NCBI GenBank assembly: GCA_003559855.1
Contig: PWJZ01000037.1
Span: forward strand, 1 to 48,234
Direction: 5' to 3'
Origin: Bacteroidales bacterium
GTDB taxonomy: Bacteria > Bacteroidota > Bacteroidia > Bacteroidales > UBA7960
Length of the DNA: 48,234 nt
Position numbers and translations under genes: made by a program. How positions within the stretch are numbered: the stretch's first letter is position 1; each line of letters opens with the position of its first letter. The notes below the pieces were generated by a model. It was not told the origin of the DNA. It searched no databases and saw nothing but the letters and a program-made list of their open reading frames with translations. Of the stretch, positions 1 to 9,632 are shown in pieces.

Positions 1-8
1 AAAATCCT

Positions 9-944
9 TTAGTTTAGTTCAAAAAGCTTAAAGCCTACTTCACGTCCTTCGGTAAATACCACCGCATTATAATACCCCTGTTGGAATCTGTCTGACTGGT
101 TCCAGACACCGCAAACTTTTTGCTGTTCATTCCTGTAATTCACCTGTCTTCTGAGGGTATATACGATCTCGTCACCTTCATATTCAAAGGTATTGTCGTC
201 GGAAATTCTGAACGCACGGTTGTTTGGATCAATAATACGAATGTAAAAGTCGCGATTACCGGGTTGAGCTACAAAATTTTCATTTACAGTAAAGCAAACC
301 TGTATTTTGTCTGTTCTTCTTGCTCTGTCTGTAGGTTCGTCGCCTCTTCTTCTTTCCCTGATACCCTGTACCGTAAGACCGGATATGGTAAGATAAGATG
401 CTTTTTCAACTTTTTCTTCCAGTTCATCTTTTTTTCTTTCCAGATCGCCAAATTTGGAAGTTGTCTGGTCAAGGTCTGCTTGCATCTGTGATTTTTCCAT
501 TGCAAGTGTTTGTTTTTCGGATTCCATAACCCTGACTTGCTCACGATAATCGTTGAGTGTTTCTTGCAATTCACGTATTTGCTCTTCATACCTATGAACA
601 TCAGCCGGTTCCGTAACTCTCAGCTCTTGTCTGAGACGGTTTATCCGTACTCTTTCCTGCTTCAAACTGCCTTCCAGATGTTCATATTTAACAGAAAGTT
701 CTATGTACTCTTCCTCAAGTTCATTTAATTTTTCATCCATCTCTTGTTTTTCAAGGACTGCCTGTTCCTTCTCATACAAAATAGCTTCTGCCTGCGCCCT
801 TGAGTCAAGCACCTGCCTCAGCAACAATCCTGCTGCCACTGCAAGCAACACGGCAAAAATCGAAAGAAAAATAACCGGACCTATGTTTGACGGACCTTTA
901 CTATTCTTTTTGTTCTCTCCGGTTTGAGTTTTCCTGTGTTCCAT
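9..944 (-). CDS. Membrane-anchored coiled-coil protein, tandem paralog B
   Basis: I do not recognise a named family. The 311-residue protein has a basic, charged N-terminus, one hydrophobic segment at about residues 24-45, a long heptad-like Glu/Lys/Arg/Leu-rich coiled coil at about 50-180, and a compact beta-rich C-terminal domain at about 185-311. The single N-terminal helix without a clear cleavage site suggests a signal anchor, with coiled coil and C-terminal domain in the periplasm. The C-terminal domain contains two cysteines, in QVCFTV and KVCGVW, shared with the protein encoded just upstream (1,025-1,972). The two genes are 80 bp apart on the same strand and are clearly tandem duplicates. 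The gene is complete, with its TAA stop at 9-11. The function is unknown; a structural or envelope-spanning role is only an inference from the architecture. Confidence 0.85.
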   Translation of the reverse strand: MEHRKTQTGENKKNSKGPSNIGPVIFLSIFAVLLAVAAGLLLRQVLDSRAQAEAILYEKEQAVLEKQEMDEKLNELEEEYIELSVKYEHLEGSLKQERVRINRLRQELRVTEPADVHRYEEQIRELQETLNDYREQVRVMESEKQTLAMEKSQMQADLDQTTSKFGDLERKKDELEEKVEKASYLTISGLTVQGIRERRRGDEPTDRARRTDKIQVCFTVNENFVAQPGNRDFYIRIIDPNNRAFRISDDNTFEYEGDEIVYTLRRQVNYRNEQQKVCGVWNQSDRFQQGYYNAVVFTEGREVGFKLFELN

Positions 945-1024
945 AATTTATTATTTTCGTTAAACACTAGCACCACCTTGATATTTGAAGTATTATCCCA
1001 GGCGGTTTTTTTATTATTTATACA

Positions 1025-1972
1025 TTATCTCAATGTAAAAGCGGTTTCTCCTATACGATACTCATCAGTATACACAGACACAAGATACATACCTTCCATA
1101 TACTCTGTATACCTGTCCCATTTAAGGCATACTTCTTTCGGGCGGTTTTGGTAATATATCTGTTTACTTGCCGTAAACTGCAAAGTATCTTCGTTGTGAA
1201 CAAAAGAATATTCATCTGCATCGCTTATTCTGAGGATCTTTTCATCGGGACCGGATATTCTTATAAAAATATTCCTTTCTCCTTCCGGGGCAATGGGGTT
1301 TTCTGCCAGTGTAATACAAACCCTGACATAATCAACCCGGCCAGCCCTGTCTATTTCGGTCTCCCTGCCAGTAAAACCCCTCGTACGGTAACCGGTAGCT
1401 TTTATATGATCTGCTCTCAATGCCGATGCTACTTCAACTTTTGTCGACAACACCTCCTTGTCCTTTTCAAGCTCCGTTGCATAAGTCCTTATCTGTGCCG
1501 CCTCCTCACGTGCATGATCCCTTTCAGTACGCAGTACTTCTGCTACCTTGTACAGACTATCAATCCTGACAACATAATCCTGTGCTATATCACGCAAATA
1601 ATCTAACTGACGCCTTATACGGGGATAATCTGCCTGCTGTACAAGCAAACGTTCAATCTCCCTGGCATTTTGCTGAATAATACTGTCTTTGTCATACAAA
1701 ATACTGTCATGCTGATTCTTGAATACCGTATATTCATACATTACAGAATCCAGCTCAACCTGTAGTTGCCGGTTTAGTTCAATACGCTCTTCCTTTTCCG
1801 CCAAAGTATTACGCAGAGAAAGGTGAGTTGTGAGAAGCATAAAGATCAAAGCGCCTATTATTACAATAAGCACTAGGATGGCGATCTTATAAACCTTAAA
1901 GTCGCTTTTGACAGTAAACTCTTCATCATCTTGCTTCTTTGGATCTTGATTAATGTTTTCCTTGTTATCCAT
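1025..1972 (-). CDS. Membrane-anchored coiled-coil protein, tandem paralog A
   Basis: This 315-residue protein has an acidic N-terminal tail, one transmembrane helix at about residues 29-50 (VYKIAILVLIVIIGALIFML), a coiled coil to about residue 190, and a C-terminal beta-rich domain. That domain aligns with the product of 9-944 through RVDYVRVCIT/TDKIQVCFT, FIRISGPDEK/YIRIIDPNNR, LRISD/FRISD and EVCLKW/KVCGVW. It is the first gene of the pair on the minus strand and is preceded by 320 bp without a gene, so its promoter probably lies there. No enzymatic motif is visible. The duplication with conserved cysteines and diverged coiled coils could allow homo- or hetero-oligomers; that is inference. 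Confidence 0.85.
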   Translation of the reverse strand: MDNKENINQDPKKQDDEEFTVKSDFKVYKIAILVLIVIIGALIFMLLTTHLSLRNTLAEKEERIELNRQLQVELDSVMYEYTVFKNQHDSILYDKDSIIQQNAREIERLLVQQADYPRIRRQLDYLRDIAQDYVVRIDSLYKVAEVLRTERDHAREEAAQIRTYATELEKDKEVLSTKVEVASALRADHIKATGYRTRGFTGRETEIDRAGRVDYVRVCITLAENPIAPEGERNIFIRISGPDEKILRISDADEYSFVHNEDTLQFTASKQIYYQNRPKEVCLKWDRYTEYMEGMYLVSVYTDEYRIGETAFTLR

Positions 1973-2292
1973 ATTTTATACCAGGTTTTATACTGATGCT
2001 TGTACTTTTGTTATAATACGAAATAAAAGCATCAAAAGTTTCTAATTTTATTGAATTATCGACGACTAATAATCTATAATTCATTATAGGGTCTGCAAAT
2101 TTAATGCTATTTAATTTAATTATCAAACAATATTAAAGATTTCCCTAAAACCAAAAAATGCGAATAATTGTTTTTTTGCAATATTAAACTGTCCATAATA
2201 TTTTTGATTATTCCTGATAACAAAAAAATATTAAAAATATCAAATGTTTGTTTTTTATGGATATATTTGCTATAACTCAATAAGCCAGGCCA
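1973..2292. other. Divergent intergenic region (320 bp)
   Basis: This AT-rich stretch lies between the minus-strand coiled-coil pair and plus-strand comF. It should hold promoters for both directions. I see one exact -7 motif for comF (separate entry) and no convincing ORF or strong hairpin. Confidence 0.6.
2262..2269 (+). promoter_or_regulatory. Predicted -7 promoter element of comF
   Basis: TATATTTG matches the Bacteroidota -7 consensus TAnnTTTG exactly and lies 23 bp before the comF start codon. I do not see a TTTG-like -33 element at the usual 19-21 bp spacing, so the call rests on the -7 alone. Confidence 0.5.
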
Positions 2293-2988
2293 ATGTTTCT
2301 TGCACAATATATAAAAGATTTTGCAGGTCTGATATATCCGAAAGTATGTTATGCGTGCGGTAATGCATTGCTTTATAACGAGCATGTGGTTTGCACTTAT
2401 TGCCAGCATGAATTGCCTGAGACAAATTTTCACAATGAAGAAAATAATAAGCTGGATCAGTTTTTCTGGGGGCGTGTTCATCTGGAAGCAGTTACGGCAT
2501 TGTTTTTTTATCAAAAAGGGTGCAAGGTTCAAAAGTTAATACATAAGCTTAAGTATCAAGGCAAACGGGAGATAGGTTTTTTTTCCGGGAAGCTTTTGGC
2601 GAGCAGGCTCCGTACATCAGCCGGGTGGAATACACTTGATATGGTATTGCCCGTTCCTCTTCATCCTAAAAAGCAACGGCAGCGAGGATACAATCAGAGT
2701 GAATGTTTTGCAAGGGGTTTGTCGGAAGGCTTGAATATCAGTCTAACTCTGAACAATCTTATCAGGAAGTTTCACTCCGAAAGCCAAACACGCAAAACAA
2801 GATTCATGAGGTGGAAAAATGTGGAAGCCGTTTACCATGTTAAAAATCCGGAAGTTTTCAAAAACAAGAACCTTTTACTTGTTGATGATGTAATAACAAC
2901 GGGTTCCACTATTGAAGCCTGTTCACAGAAGCTGCTTGAAACGGCGGGGGTAAAAATATGGGTTGCTGCCATAGCTATAGCCTCTTAA
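2293..2988 (+). CDS. comF: ComF family phosphoribosyltransferase-like protein
   Basis: This 231-residue protein matches the ComF family. The N-terminal zinc ribbon has cysteines C19-x2-C22 and C34-x2-C37. The C-terminal type I phosphoribosyltransferase fold shows the PRPP-binding loop LLLVDDVITTGST at about 195-206 and the family motif VLPVPLHPKKQRQRGYNQ at about 118-135. In naturally competent bacteria ComF acts in the cytoplasm during DNA uptake; in Bacteroidota its function is largely untested. The ATG at 2,293 starts just before the zinc ribbon, as in relatives, and follows a -7 promoter motif. It is convergent with the lamin-tail gene, with only 5 bp between the stops. Confidence 0.93.
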   Translation: MFLAQYIKDFAGLIYPKVCYACGNALLYNEHVVCTYCQHELPETNFHNEENNKLDQFFWGRVHLEAVTALFFYQKGCKVQKLIHKLKYQGKREIGFFSGKLLASRLRTSAGWNTLDMVLPVPLHPKKQRQRGYNQSECFARGLSEGLNISLTLNNLIRKFHSESQTRKTRFMRWKNVEAVYHVKNPEVFKNKNLLLVDDVITTGSTIEACSQKLLETAGVKIWVAAIAIAS

Positions 2989-2993
2989 ATTGT

Positions 2994-5621
2994 TTACAGG
3001 CGTCCGGCAAGCACCGCACTTTTCTTATACCTGCGCACATTCCCGTTCGGGTCAAACAACTCAATGAAAATTACATAAATCCCTATGTTTGCTTTACTAC
3101 TATCCTCAGCAGTACCATCCCATGTTATCACATCATCCGTTCCGAGAAGCCTGCCACGGGCAATTTTTCTGATAAGCCTGCCCCTTGAATCATATACCGT
3201 AACATTGGCAGTAAATCCCGGGCTGTCAAACTTAAAATATATGTTCAAAACATCGTAATGCCCGTCGCCGTCGGGTGAAAATATTTCAGGATAAATAGTA
3301 ATATCATCTTTTATAACTTCAGGATCGTGTGTGAATTGTGAGTTTTTATATCCCGGTGTGCCAAAGCCGACGCTTTCGGCAGCTGAATGCCAGTTAAACC
3401 TGCTACAGGAAGGTCTGTGATAATTGCGCCTTTCCAGGGCTACACCTTTTTTGGTAGTTAGCAAAGGGTAATGCATATCGTCGGTGTATACAACCATGTC
3501 AATGATCTCAAGCGACTTGTCGGCAAACACAGCTATACCACCCGAATTTGTCATTGCCGGCATATTTTCAACCCTTATAAAAACTGAAGGATCAGGTGTC
3601 ATATAGTGCTTTTTTACATCTTCCGGACTGGAGGTAAGAACAACATAATCACCGGGAAAGAACAGATAACTATCATCCGACATTTGACGTACGGTGGTAA
3701 GATGACCTTCAATGGTGTCTTTTGAAGTTATCCGGTAATTTTTCAGATCCACAACCTTGCCCGATCTGTTGTACAGCTCAATATAGCGCTGTGATGTTGC
3801 TGTAGGGGGATTAAAAAGTATTTCATTGATTACCACATCAAATGTGTCGGCAGGCTCAGGAACTGCAATTTTTGCGCTATTTCTTTCCAGTTTATTTCCT
3901 GCACAATCGGAAAAAGTTTCGGAAACTACGGCAGTATATATCAATCCGGGTTGCAGCTCAGCCGGCAAAAAAAGTTTAACCTTCTGAAAAAAAGGTGCCA
4001 GGGGCTCAACCAACACAGGATTGCCAATATGATGATCTTCATGATAAATATAGTAATCTTCTTTGTCAATCAATGAATATTCATTCATGGGTTCACTGAA
4101 GAACAGAACAATACCATCATTGGCAATAAACCCGGTCCTGACAAGGTCAGGCAGATCCGAATCAGGGTTCTCATCTTTTATTGAATTTGTTGCACTGGGT
4201 GTTCCTCCCCGCAGATCCTCGCTTGCCCTCCAGTTATTTTTGCCTCCGCAGAAATTGTACGGGTCAATTTTCTCAAGCGACCAGCCCCCGCCATCTTTGG
4301 CAGGATCCCGATACCATTCGTCAGAATAAAGTACCGCAGAAATCAAATAATAATTTTCATCATATAAAATCAGCTCCGTCCCACCATGAGTAACCGATGA
4401 TGAAGTAAAGCCGGGCACCGCAACAACATTGCCATATGCCGACAGCTCATCATATCCTTCTTCGGTCGTTAATACAAGATATCCGTCAGCAGGTATAACT
4501 CCATAAGGTATTTCCCTTTGGCCATGATGATCATGCAACCACCACCCCTGAATGTCTATATCAAATCCGGTGGTATTGTATAGTTCAATAAATTCATATG
4601 GTGGCAATTCAACAACTGGTGACGGGTTGACCATCAACTCATTGAAAACAACATCAAATCTGCCGGCAACGTAATTCATGAACTCCCCTTCAAAAGGTTC
4701 CATAAAATTCTTTGACAGATCTTCTATATTTTGTATATTGATCTTATATATCTTGTTTTCCGGAAAATTTTGTTCAAAGAAGAGTCTGACAATATTGGGT
4801 GATTCCGGATTTCTGTTGGCAATTACCGGAAAGCCTACTCCCCGGTCAACGTAATAATTACTGACGTTTTCGGCCGATTCTTTTTTAACGACTTTCGAAA
4901 AATGCACATCAAGAATATTCGGATCGGCAACATTGAGCTTTAAAACTTCCGGCGGGTCGATATCAGGAATTATATCACCGACATATATATCATCAAAATA
5001 AAAACGATCGGAATTGGCAATGGTATACCTGCAAAACAGCACAAACCAGGCCGTTGAAATATAAGTATTGTCATTAACAGAACCCTGTGGCAGATACAAC
5101 ATACCTCCGTACTCGTCAGCCCAGAACTCCCAGGTTCCCGAATCATCACGAATTACCCTGACACGTATCAGGTTATTGCTTGCCGAAGCTATATTCCGTG
5201 ATCCTTCCATAAGCTCATGGATAAGATCACCGTCCTGCCTGTAAAAATAAATACGTTTATTGTCGCTGCCGTCCTTGCCAATCCTTATAAAATAACCGTT
5301 TATTTCTCCATGCAGATCGCTTTTGTCAGCAACAAGATAAATACGCGGATGGTTATTGTTGGAAGGTGTAAAAGCCATACGTACCCAAAATTCCCATTGA
5401 GTATTATCGATCATAACATTTTGCGTCGCCAGGAAGGCATCGCCCGCTTCTGTATCATTAAGCTGCAGCTGATATTTTTCATTGACTATAAACTTATCCG
5501 TATCACCGATCCATTCAGGATCTTTCGTGAAATCCCCGTCGCTGAAATTTTCATTGATCTGTGCAAAACCAATTAACGGGAAAAACAAAAACAACGGAAA
5601 AAGTTTTCTGTAATTGATCAT
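2994..5621 (-). CDS. Secreted lamin-tail-domain protein with FlgD-like/T9SS-type C-terminus
   Basis: This 875-residue exported protein begins with a signal peptide (YRKLFPLFLFFPLIGFAQ, cleavage after about residue 20). Residues 22-215 look like a concanavalin/LamG-type beta sandwich. Two lamin-tail domains follow, at about 325-470 (DVVFNELMVNPSP, EFIELYNTTG) and 590-750 (DVVINEILFNPPT, YIELYNRSG), each preceded by a short Ig-like domain resembling the SbsA/CHU type. The last ~95 residues contain FSPDGDGHYDVLNIYF and WDGTAEDSSKANIGIYVIFI, the FlgD-like Ig domain common at the C-terminus of proteins exported by Bacteroidota. It is probably secreted or cell-surface. The substrate is unknown; lamin-tail domains often accompany nucleases or scaffold roles, but no catalytic domain is visible here. 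Confidence 0.88.
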   Translation of the reverse strand: MINYRKLFPLFLFFPLIGFAQINENFSDGDFTKDPEWIGDTDKFIVNEKYQLQLNDTEAGDAFLATQNVMIDNTQWEFWVRMAFTPSNNNHPRIYLVADKSDLHGEINGYFIRIGKDGSDNKRIYFYRQDGDLIHELMEGSRNIASASNNLIRVRVIRDDSGTWEFWADEYGGMLYLPQGSVNDNTYISTAWFVLFCRYTIANSDRFYFDDIYVGDIIPDIDPPEVLKLNVADPNILDVHFSKVVKKESAENVSNYYVDRGVGFPVIANRNPESPNIVRLFFEQNFPENKIYKINIQNIEDLSKNFMEPFEGEFMNYVAGRFDVVFNELMVNPSPVVELPPYEFIELYNTTGFDIDIQGWWLHDHHGQREIPYGVIPADGYLVLTTEEGYDELSAYGNVVAVPGFTSSSVTHGGTELILYDENYYLISAVLYSDEWYRDPAKDGGGWSLEKIDPYNFCGGKNNWRASEDLRGGTPSATNSIKDENPDSDLPDLVRTGFIANDGIVLFFSEPMNEYSLIDKEDYYIYHEDHHIGNPVLVEPLAPFFQKVKLFLPAELQPGLIYTAVVSETFSDCAGNKLERNSAKIAVPEPADTFDVVINEILFNPPTATSQRYIELYNRSGKVVDLKNYRITSKDTIEGHLTTVRQMSDDSYLFFPGDYVVLTSSPEDVKKHYMTPDPSVFIRVENMPAMTNSGGIAVFADKSLEIIDMVVYTDDMHYPLLTTKKGVALERRNYHRPSCSRFNWHSAAESVGFGTPGYKNSQFTHDPEVIKDDITIYPEIFSPDGDGHYDVLNIYFKFDSPGFTANVTVYDSRGRLIRKIARGRLLGTDDVITWDGTAEDSSKANIGIYVIFIELFDPNGNVRRYKKSAVLAGRL

Positions 5622-5920
5622 ATATCATTTTTATCATGCAGTAAATATACTATTTTTGCATAAACAAATCGAAATTACTTCGAAGATATCTTTAGCCATG
5701 AGCCACTGAAGTTTCAAATTACACGAAGATTAACCTTTACAATATTGTTGTTTTGTGTATTCTTTGTATCATGGTGCACCAGTTACTATTATTATAATGA
5801 GAGCAATTTTTCGGAGTAATCACATCATTGAAAAACACAGAAATAATTTTTTCGCTTAGAATTGAATAAAAGACCTTTGGAGTTTACAATCTCCCGGGTT
5901 AAAAACAAACCATACAAATC

Positions 5921-6910
5921 ATGAAAATTGCATTGGTAGGTGCTACAGGTCTTGTAGGCGAGGTTATACGCAAAGTTCTTGAAGAAAGGAACTTTCCGTG
6001 CGATGATTTTTATCCTGCAGCTTCGGAAAGATCCGAGGGCAAACTGGTTAAATTCAAAGGCAAGCCTTTCAAGGTATGCAGCATTGATGATGTTTTGGCT
6101 GCAAAGCCTGACATTGCGATTTTTTCAGCCGGTCGGAATGTATCTCTTCAATGGGCTGAGAAATTTGCCAAGGGAAATTGTTTTGTCATTGACAACTCAT
6201 CGGCATGGCGCAGAAACCCGGACATTCCGCTTGTTGTACCGGAAATAAATTCAGATACTATAACACCACACAGCAAAATCATTTCCAACCCCAATTGCAG
6301 CACAATACAATTGGTTCTTGTACTTGCACCGTTGCATCAAAGATTCAAAATCAAACGCATAGTAGTTTCAACTTACCAGTCCGTTACCGGTACGGGTATC
6401 GGGGCTGTCAGGCAGCTTGACAACGAGCGGGCAGGAACCGGCGGCCATATGGCTTACCACTACCCTATCGACCTTAACTGTTTTCCGCATGGAGGTAATT
6501 TCGAAAAAAACGGATATACTTCCGAAGAAATGAAGCTGGTCAATGAAACCCGTAAAATACTCAACGAACCCGTGATGAAAATCACTGCCACTGTAGTGCG
6601 AATACCTGTAAAAACAGGCCATTCGGAAGCCGTAAACGTTGAATTTGAAAAACAGTTTGACCTTGAAGAAGCCAGGTCGGCAATAGACCGGCAAGAAGGT
6701 GTTGTTGTACAAGATGACCCCGGCAATAATATTTACCCCATGCCGAAATTTTGTGAAGGCAAGGATGAGGTATTTGTCGGACGCATCAGAAGAGATGAAT
6801 CAACCGAATATGGTCTGAATTTATGGATAGTAGCCGACAATCTGCGCAAAGGTGCAGCTACCAATGCTGTTCAAATTGCACAATACCTGGTGGAAAAACG
6901 GTTCGCATGA
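5921..6910 (+). CDS. asd: Aspartate-semialdehyde dehydrogenase
   Basis: The product converts L-aspartyl-4-phosphate to L-aspartate 4-semialdehyde with NADPH, the branch point to lysine/diaminopimelate, threonine and methionine. The 329 residues start with the Rossmann motif IALVGATGLVGEV. The catalytic cysteine is C126 in SNPNCST and the catalytic base is H234 in KTGHSEAV. Length and motifs are normal for the bacterial family. The gene stands alone, transcribed toward the GroES-like gene (58 bp between stops). About 300 bp upstream carry no gene and no clear promoter that I can define. Confidence 0.96.
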   Translation: MKIALVGATGLVGEVIRKVLEERNFPCDDFYPAASERSEGKLVKFKGKPFKVCSIDDVLAAKPDIAIFSAGRNVSLQWAEKFAKGNCFVIDNSSAWRRNPDIPLVVPEINSDTITPHSKIISNPNCSTIQLVLVLAPLHQRFKIKRIVVSTYQSVTGTGIGAVRQLDNERAGTGGHMAYHYPIDLNCFPHGGNFEKNGYTSEEMKLVNETRKILNEPVMKITATVVRIPVKTGHSEAVNVEFEKQFDLEEARSAIDRQEGVVVQDDPGNNIYPMPKFCEGKDEVFVGRIRRDESTEYGLNLWIVADNLRKGAATNAVQIAQYLVEKRFA

Positions 6911-6968
6911 TTACTGTTTTCAGGTTGCCTGTCGCCGCCTCTGCTCACCGTCAACTGGCAGGTGACAA

Positions 6969-7352
6969 TCACCCCGTAAGCTCTTCATCCCTTATCACCA
7001 TAAGTATAGCACCGTTGGGAACTATAACATATTTTTCCTGCTTAAATTCAATCCAAAAAGCATTATCCTGCAAATAAACGGCAAGGTCACCCTCTCGAAC
7101 CTGTAAAGGAAAGTAATTTAACGAATCTTTCCTGTCTTTCCATGGCTGATCAACATCATCCGGTGAAGGAATAGGATATCCCGGACCGGTTTTTATCACA
7201 TAACCACTCTGTATTTTACGCTTCTCCTCAACTCCTGGCGGCAGGTACAAACCCCCCTTGGTCTGGTCAGTTGAAGCCTTGGGCTTTATCAATACCCTGT
7301 CGCCAATCATTATGAACTTACGTAGATCCTTTTCTTCAATCTTTAATAACAT
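6969..7352 (-). CDS. GroES-like co-chaperone paralog
   Basis: This 127-residue protein carries the Cpn10 fold signature: IGDRVLIKPKA near residue 16, a mobile-loop-like segment TKGGLYLPPGVEEKRK, then VREGDLAVYLQDNAF and the end strand KYVIVPNGAILMVIRDEE. Compared with the ~95-residue GroES it has a ~15-residue N-terminal extension and an insertion rich in Pro/Asp after the first third (YPIPSPDDVDQPWKDRKDS). No groEL lies beside it, so this is probably an additional GroES-family protein and not the groESL operon copy. Whether it binds GroEL is unknown. A CAAAAATA at 7,399-7,406, read as TATTTTTG on the minus strand, is a possible -7 promoter element. Confidence 0.85.
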   Translation of the reverse strand: MLLKIEEKDLRKFIMIGDRVLIKPKASTDQTKGGLYLPPGVEEKRKIQSGYVIKTGPGYPIPSPDDVDQPWKDRKDSLNYFPLQVREGDLAVYLQDNAFWIEFKQEKYVIVPNGAILMVIRDEELTG

Positions 7353-7593
7353 TAATCATCCTTTCTTCTGTTATACCATACATTTTCAATCTTATAAACA
7401 AAAATAATTACCCTCATTTATGTTTTTTTAAGAATATAACAAAAACAATATAAGGCAAAATTATGTTTAAATATTAAAAGTAATAAAAACGTTTGTAATA
7501 ATAAAAAAATATAACATATTTTTTCCCTTAAACCGTAAAAAGGGGTTTTATAAATCAGTTCGTTGTATTACGTTAATAAATATCCAAAATATT

Positions 7594-8307
7594 ATGGAAA
7601 AGCGATTGCTGTTGATAAGTAATTCAACCAATTACAGAGACGATTATCTTGCTCATGCAAAGACCTATATAAAAAGTTTTTTGGGTGATAAGGCAAGGCA
7701 GGTATTATTTGTTCCTTATGCCAGCGTAGCCATGACCTATGATGAATATTTCAATAAGGTAAATAATGTTTTTATGGATCTGCAATATGAGGTTAAGTCA
7801 ATACATGACGCAAAAAACAAGTCTTCGGCTGTTGAAAATGCTGAAGCCATAGTTGTAGGCGGCGGAAACACATTTCACCTTACTCATATGCTACATGAAA
7901 ATAATATAATAAAACCGATCCGCAAAAAAGTGGAGACAGGCACTCCTTACCTGGGATGGAGTGCCGGCAGCAATGTTGCCTGCCCGACTTTAATGACAAC
8001 CAATGATATGCCGGTAATTCAGCCAAAAAGCTTTGAAACTCTTAATCTCGTGCCGTTTCAAATAAACCCGCATTATACTGACACACCCATACCTAATTAT
8101 AAAGGAGAAACCCGCGAAGAACGCATTAAGGAATTTATGGTATTAAACCCAAATTATAAAGTAGTAGGTCTTAAAGAAGGAACAATGTTATTGATTGAAA
8201 ATGGCAAGGTTACTTTATTGGGAAATAAAACTGTAAAAATATTTCAATACAAAAAGCCGTCACTTGAATATGATAAAGCGGCAACCCTGGATTTTCTGCT
8301 GTCTTAG
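7594..8307 (+). CDS. pepE: Dipeptidase E (peptidase family S51)
   Basis: This cytoplasmic serine peptidase cleaves N-terminal aspartyl dipeptides in Salmonella PepE. The 237 residues contain VVGGGNTFHL at about 88-97 and the nucleophile Ser123 in GWSAGSN. D138 and H160 (INPHYTD) complete the triad, offset by exactly three positions from Salmonella PepE S120/D135/H157. Length is typical. The ATG at 7,594 directly precedes KRLLLISNS, the usual beginning. The gene is divergent from the GroES-like gene across 241 bp of AT-rich DNA and appears monocistronic. Confidence 0.94.
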   Translation: MEKRLLLISNSTNYRDDYLAHAKTYIKSFLGDKARQVLFVPYASVAMTYDEYFNKVNNVFMDLQYEVKSIHDAKNKSSAVENAEAIVVGGGNTFHLTHMLHENNIIKPIRKKVETGTPYLGWSAGSNVACPTLMTTNDMPVIQPKSFETLNLVPFQINPHYTDTPIPNYKGETREERIKEFMVLNPNYKVVGLKEGTMLLIENGKVTLLGNKTVKIFQYKKPSLEYDKAATLDFLLS

Positions 8308-8450
8308 GTTGTTTTTTTACCTGTTATTTGAAAAATAAAAAACCTTACCGCTTTAGGTACGTATCAATGATTATGATAATTGATTATTTTTGTATTGTAT
8401 TACAATATAATTCTAAATTTCGGCTTACTTTATCATAAAGAAGGTAAAAA

Positions 8451-9632
8451 ATGAGACCAGTACTATTTTCTTTATCTTTTTTGCTTGCTGCGTTAACCAT
8501 GTCATGCAGCTCCCCTAGACCTATCCAGGTAATGCATGTACGTGAAATGGAGGCAGGTGCCGGGCAAACAGGCTTTTATTATGCCTTGCCACGAACAATT
8601 CTGAGTATCGATGTGACGGTAACCAAAAAAAAGGAAATCCCCGGGCCATTTGCCGATTACTCGGAAAGCCTTTTAGGGCTCACCGATATTATAAAAAAAC
8701 AATCGGTCAGTTATGAACTTACGGATATCAAAATAAGAAGCTATGCCGAACCCGATCCTACACAATTCTATTTTGTAAAATATGATCCGCAAGTTCATAA
8801 AAATAACCCTATTTATATCACACTCAATGAGTCAGGGCTTATTAAAAGTGTTAACATGCCTCTTGACAGCGAAAGATTTTTGAGTGTTCGTGAAGAAAAA
8901 GATGAATATGGTTATTTCGGTTCCGAAACAACATTCAATCATTTTATAGATCCGAACCTGGAAGAAAAAATCGATACAATTTTGCAAATGGTGGTAAAAG
9001 ATACCATAATAGTGGAAAGACAAATATTAGAACGAAGCTGGGTTAAAAAAGGTACGGAAACAAGGGCGCAGGAAGTGGCTGATTTTATCCTTAAGCTGAG
9101 AAATCAAAAAATGGATCTTATAAGCGGGTTTCAGGAAATACCTTACTCCAAAGAAACCATAGAATACATGTACGAAGAAATAAAAAGAATAGAGAATAAT
9201 TATCTGGAACTTTTCACCGGAATAACATCTGTGAGCAGAATAAAATACCGTTTTACTTATTTGCCCGACAAATTATCTGTAGTACGAAAAAGAAAAATTT
9301 TCAGGTTTTGCCATAATGAAGGTGTTTTGCCGGTTTCAAATGAAGATAAAGGCTCTGCGGTATTTCTTGAGTTGCAACGTCATGAAACAACACGGCAACC
9401 CGAAGTTTTCATCAGACGAAATATTGACCCGCAAGAAACAAAATATGGTTTTTATTATCGAATACCTGAGCATGCAAATGTAACAATCAAAAAAAATGAT
9501 ATGATCAAAGCTGATGCCCGCATACTGATAAGCCAGTTCGGAACAATTACATCCCTGCCTCCCGACAACTTTCAAATAGAATTCTACCCTAATACAGGAT
9601 TTATCAGGTCTGTCAAAAAAATCGAAGAGTAA
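8451..9632 (+). CDS. DUF4831 family lipoprotein
   Basis: This 393-residue protein starts with a lipoprotein signal (LLAALTMSC, lipid cysteine C19). The segment YYALPRTILSIDVTVTKK at about 45-62 and the following ~300 residues resemble DUF4831, a Bacteroidota family of unknown function. After the cysteine the sequence is SSPRP with no acidic run, so surface export is not predicted and a periplasmic-facing location is more likely. The C-terminal part repeats the YGFYYRIPEHANVTI pattern, echoing the N-terminal YYALPRT strand, which suggests two related beta domains. The stop TAA abuts the ATG of the next gene, so the two are probably translated from one mRNA. Confidence 0.8.
   Translation: MRPVLFSLSFLLAALTMSCSSPRPIQVMHVREMEAGAGQTGFYYALPRTILSIDVTVTKKKEIPGPFADYSESLLGLTDIIKKQSVSYELTDIKIRSYAEPDPTQFYFVKYDPQVHKNNPIYITLNESGLIKSVNMPLDSERFLSVREEKDEYGYFGSETTFNHFIDPNLEEKIDTILQMVVKDTIIVERQILERSWVKKGTETRAQEVADFILKLRNQKMDLISGFQEIPYSKETIEYMYEEIKRIENNYLELFTGITSVSRIKYRFTYLPDKLSVVRKRKIFRFCHNEGVLPVSNEDKGSAVFLELQRHETTRQPEVFIRRNIDPQETKYGFYYRIPEHANVTIKKNDMIKADARILISQFGTITSLPPDNFQIEFYPNTGFIRSVKKIEE

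Noticed and set aside
2116-2532. 138-codon minus-strand ORF overlapping comF
   Set aside because: It overlaps the zinc-ribbon coding part of comF, which has strong family motifs; the antisense translation is low-complexity.
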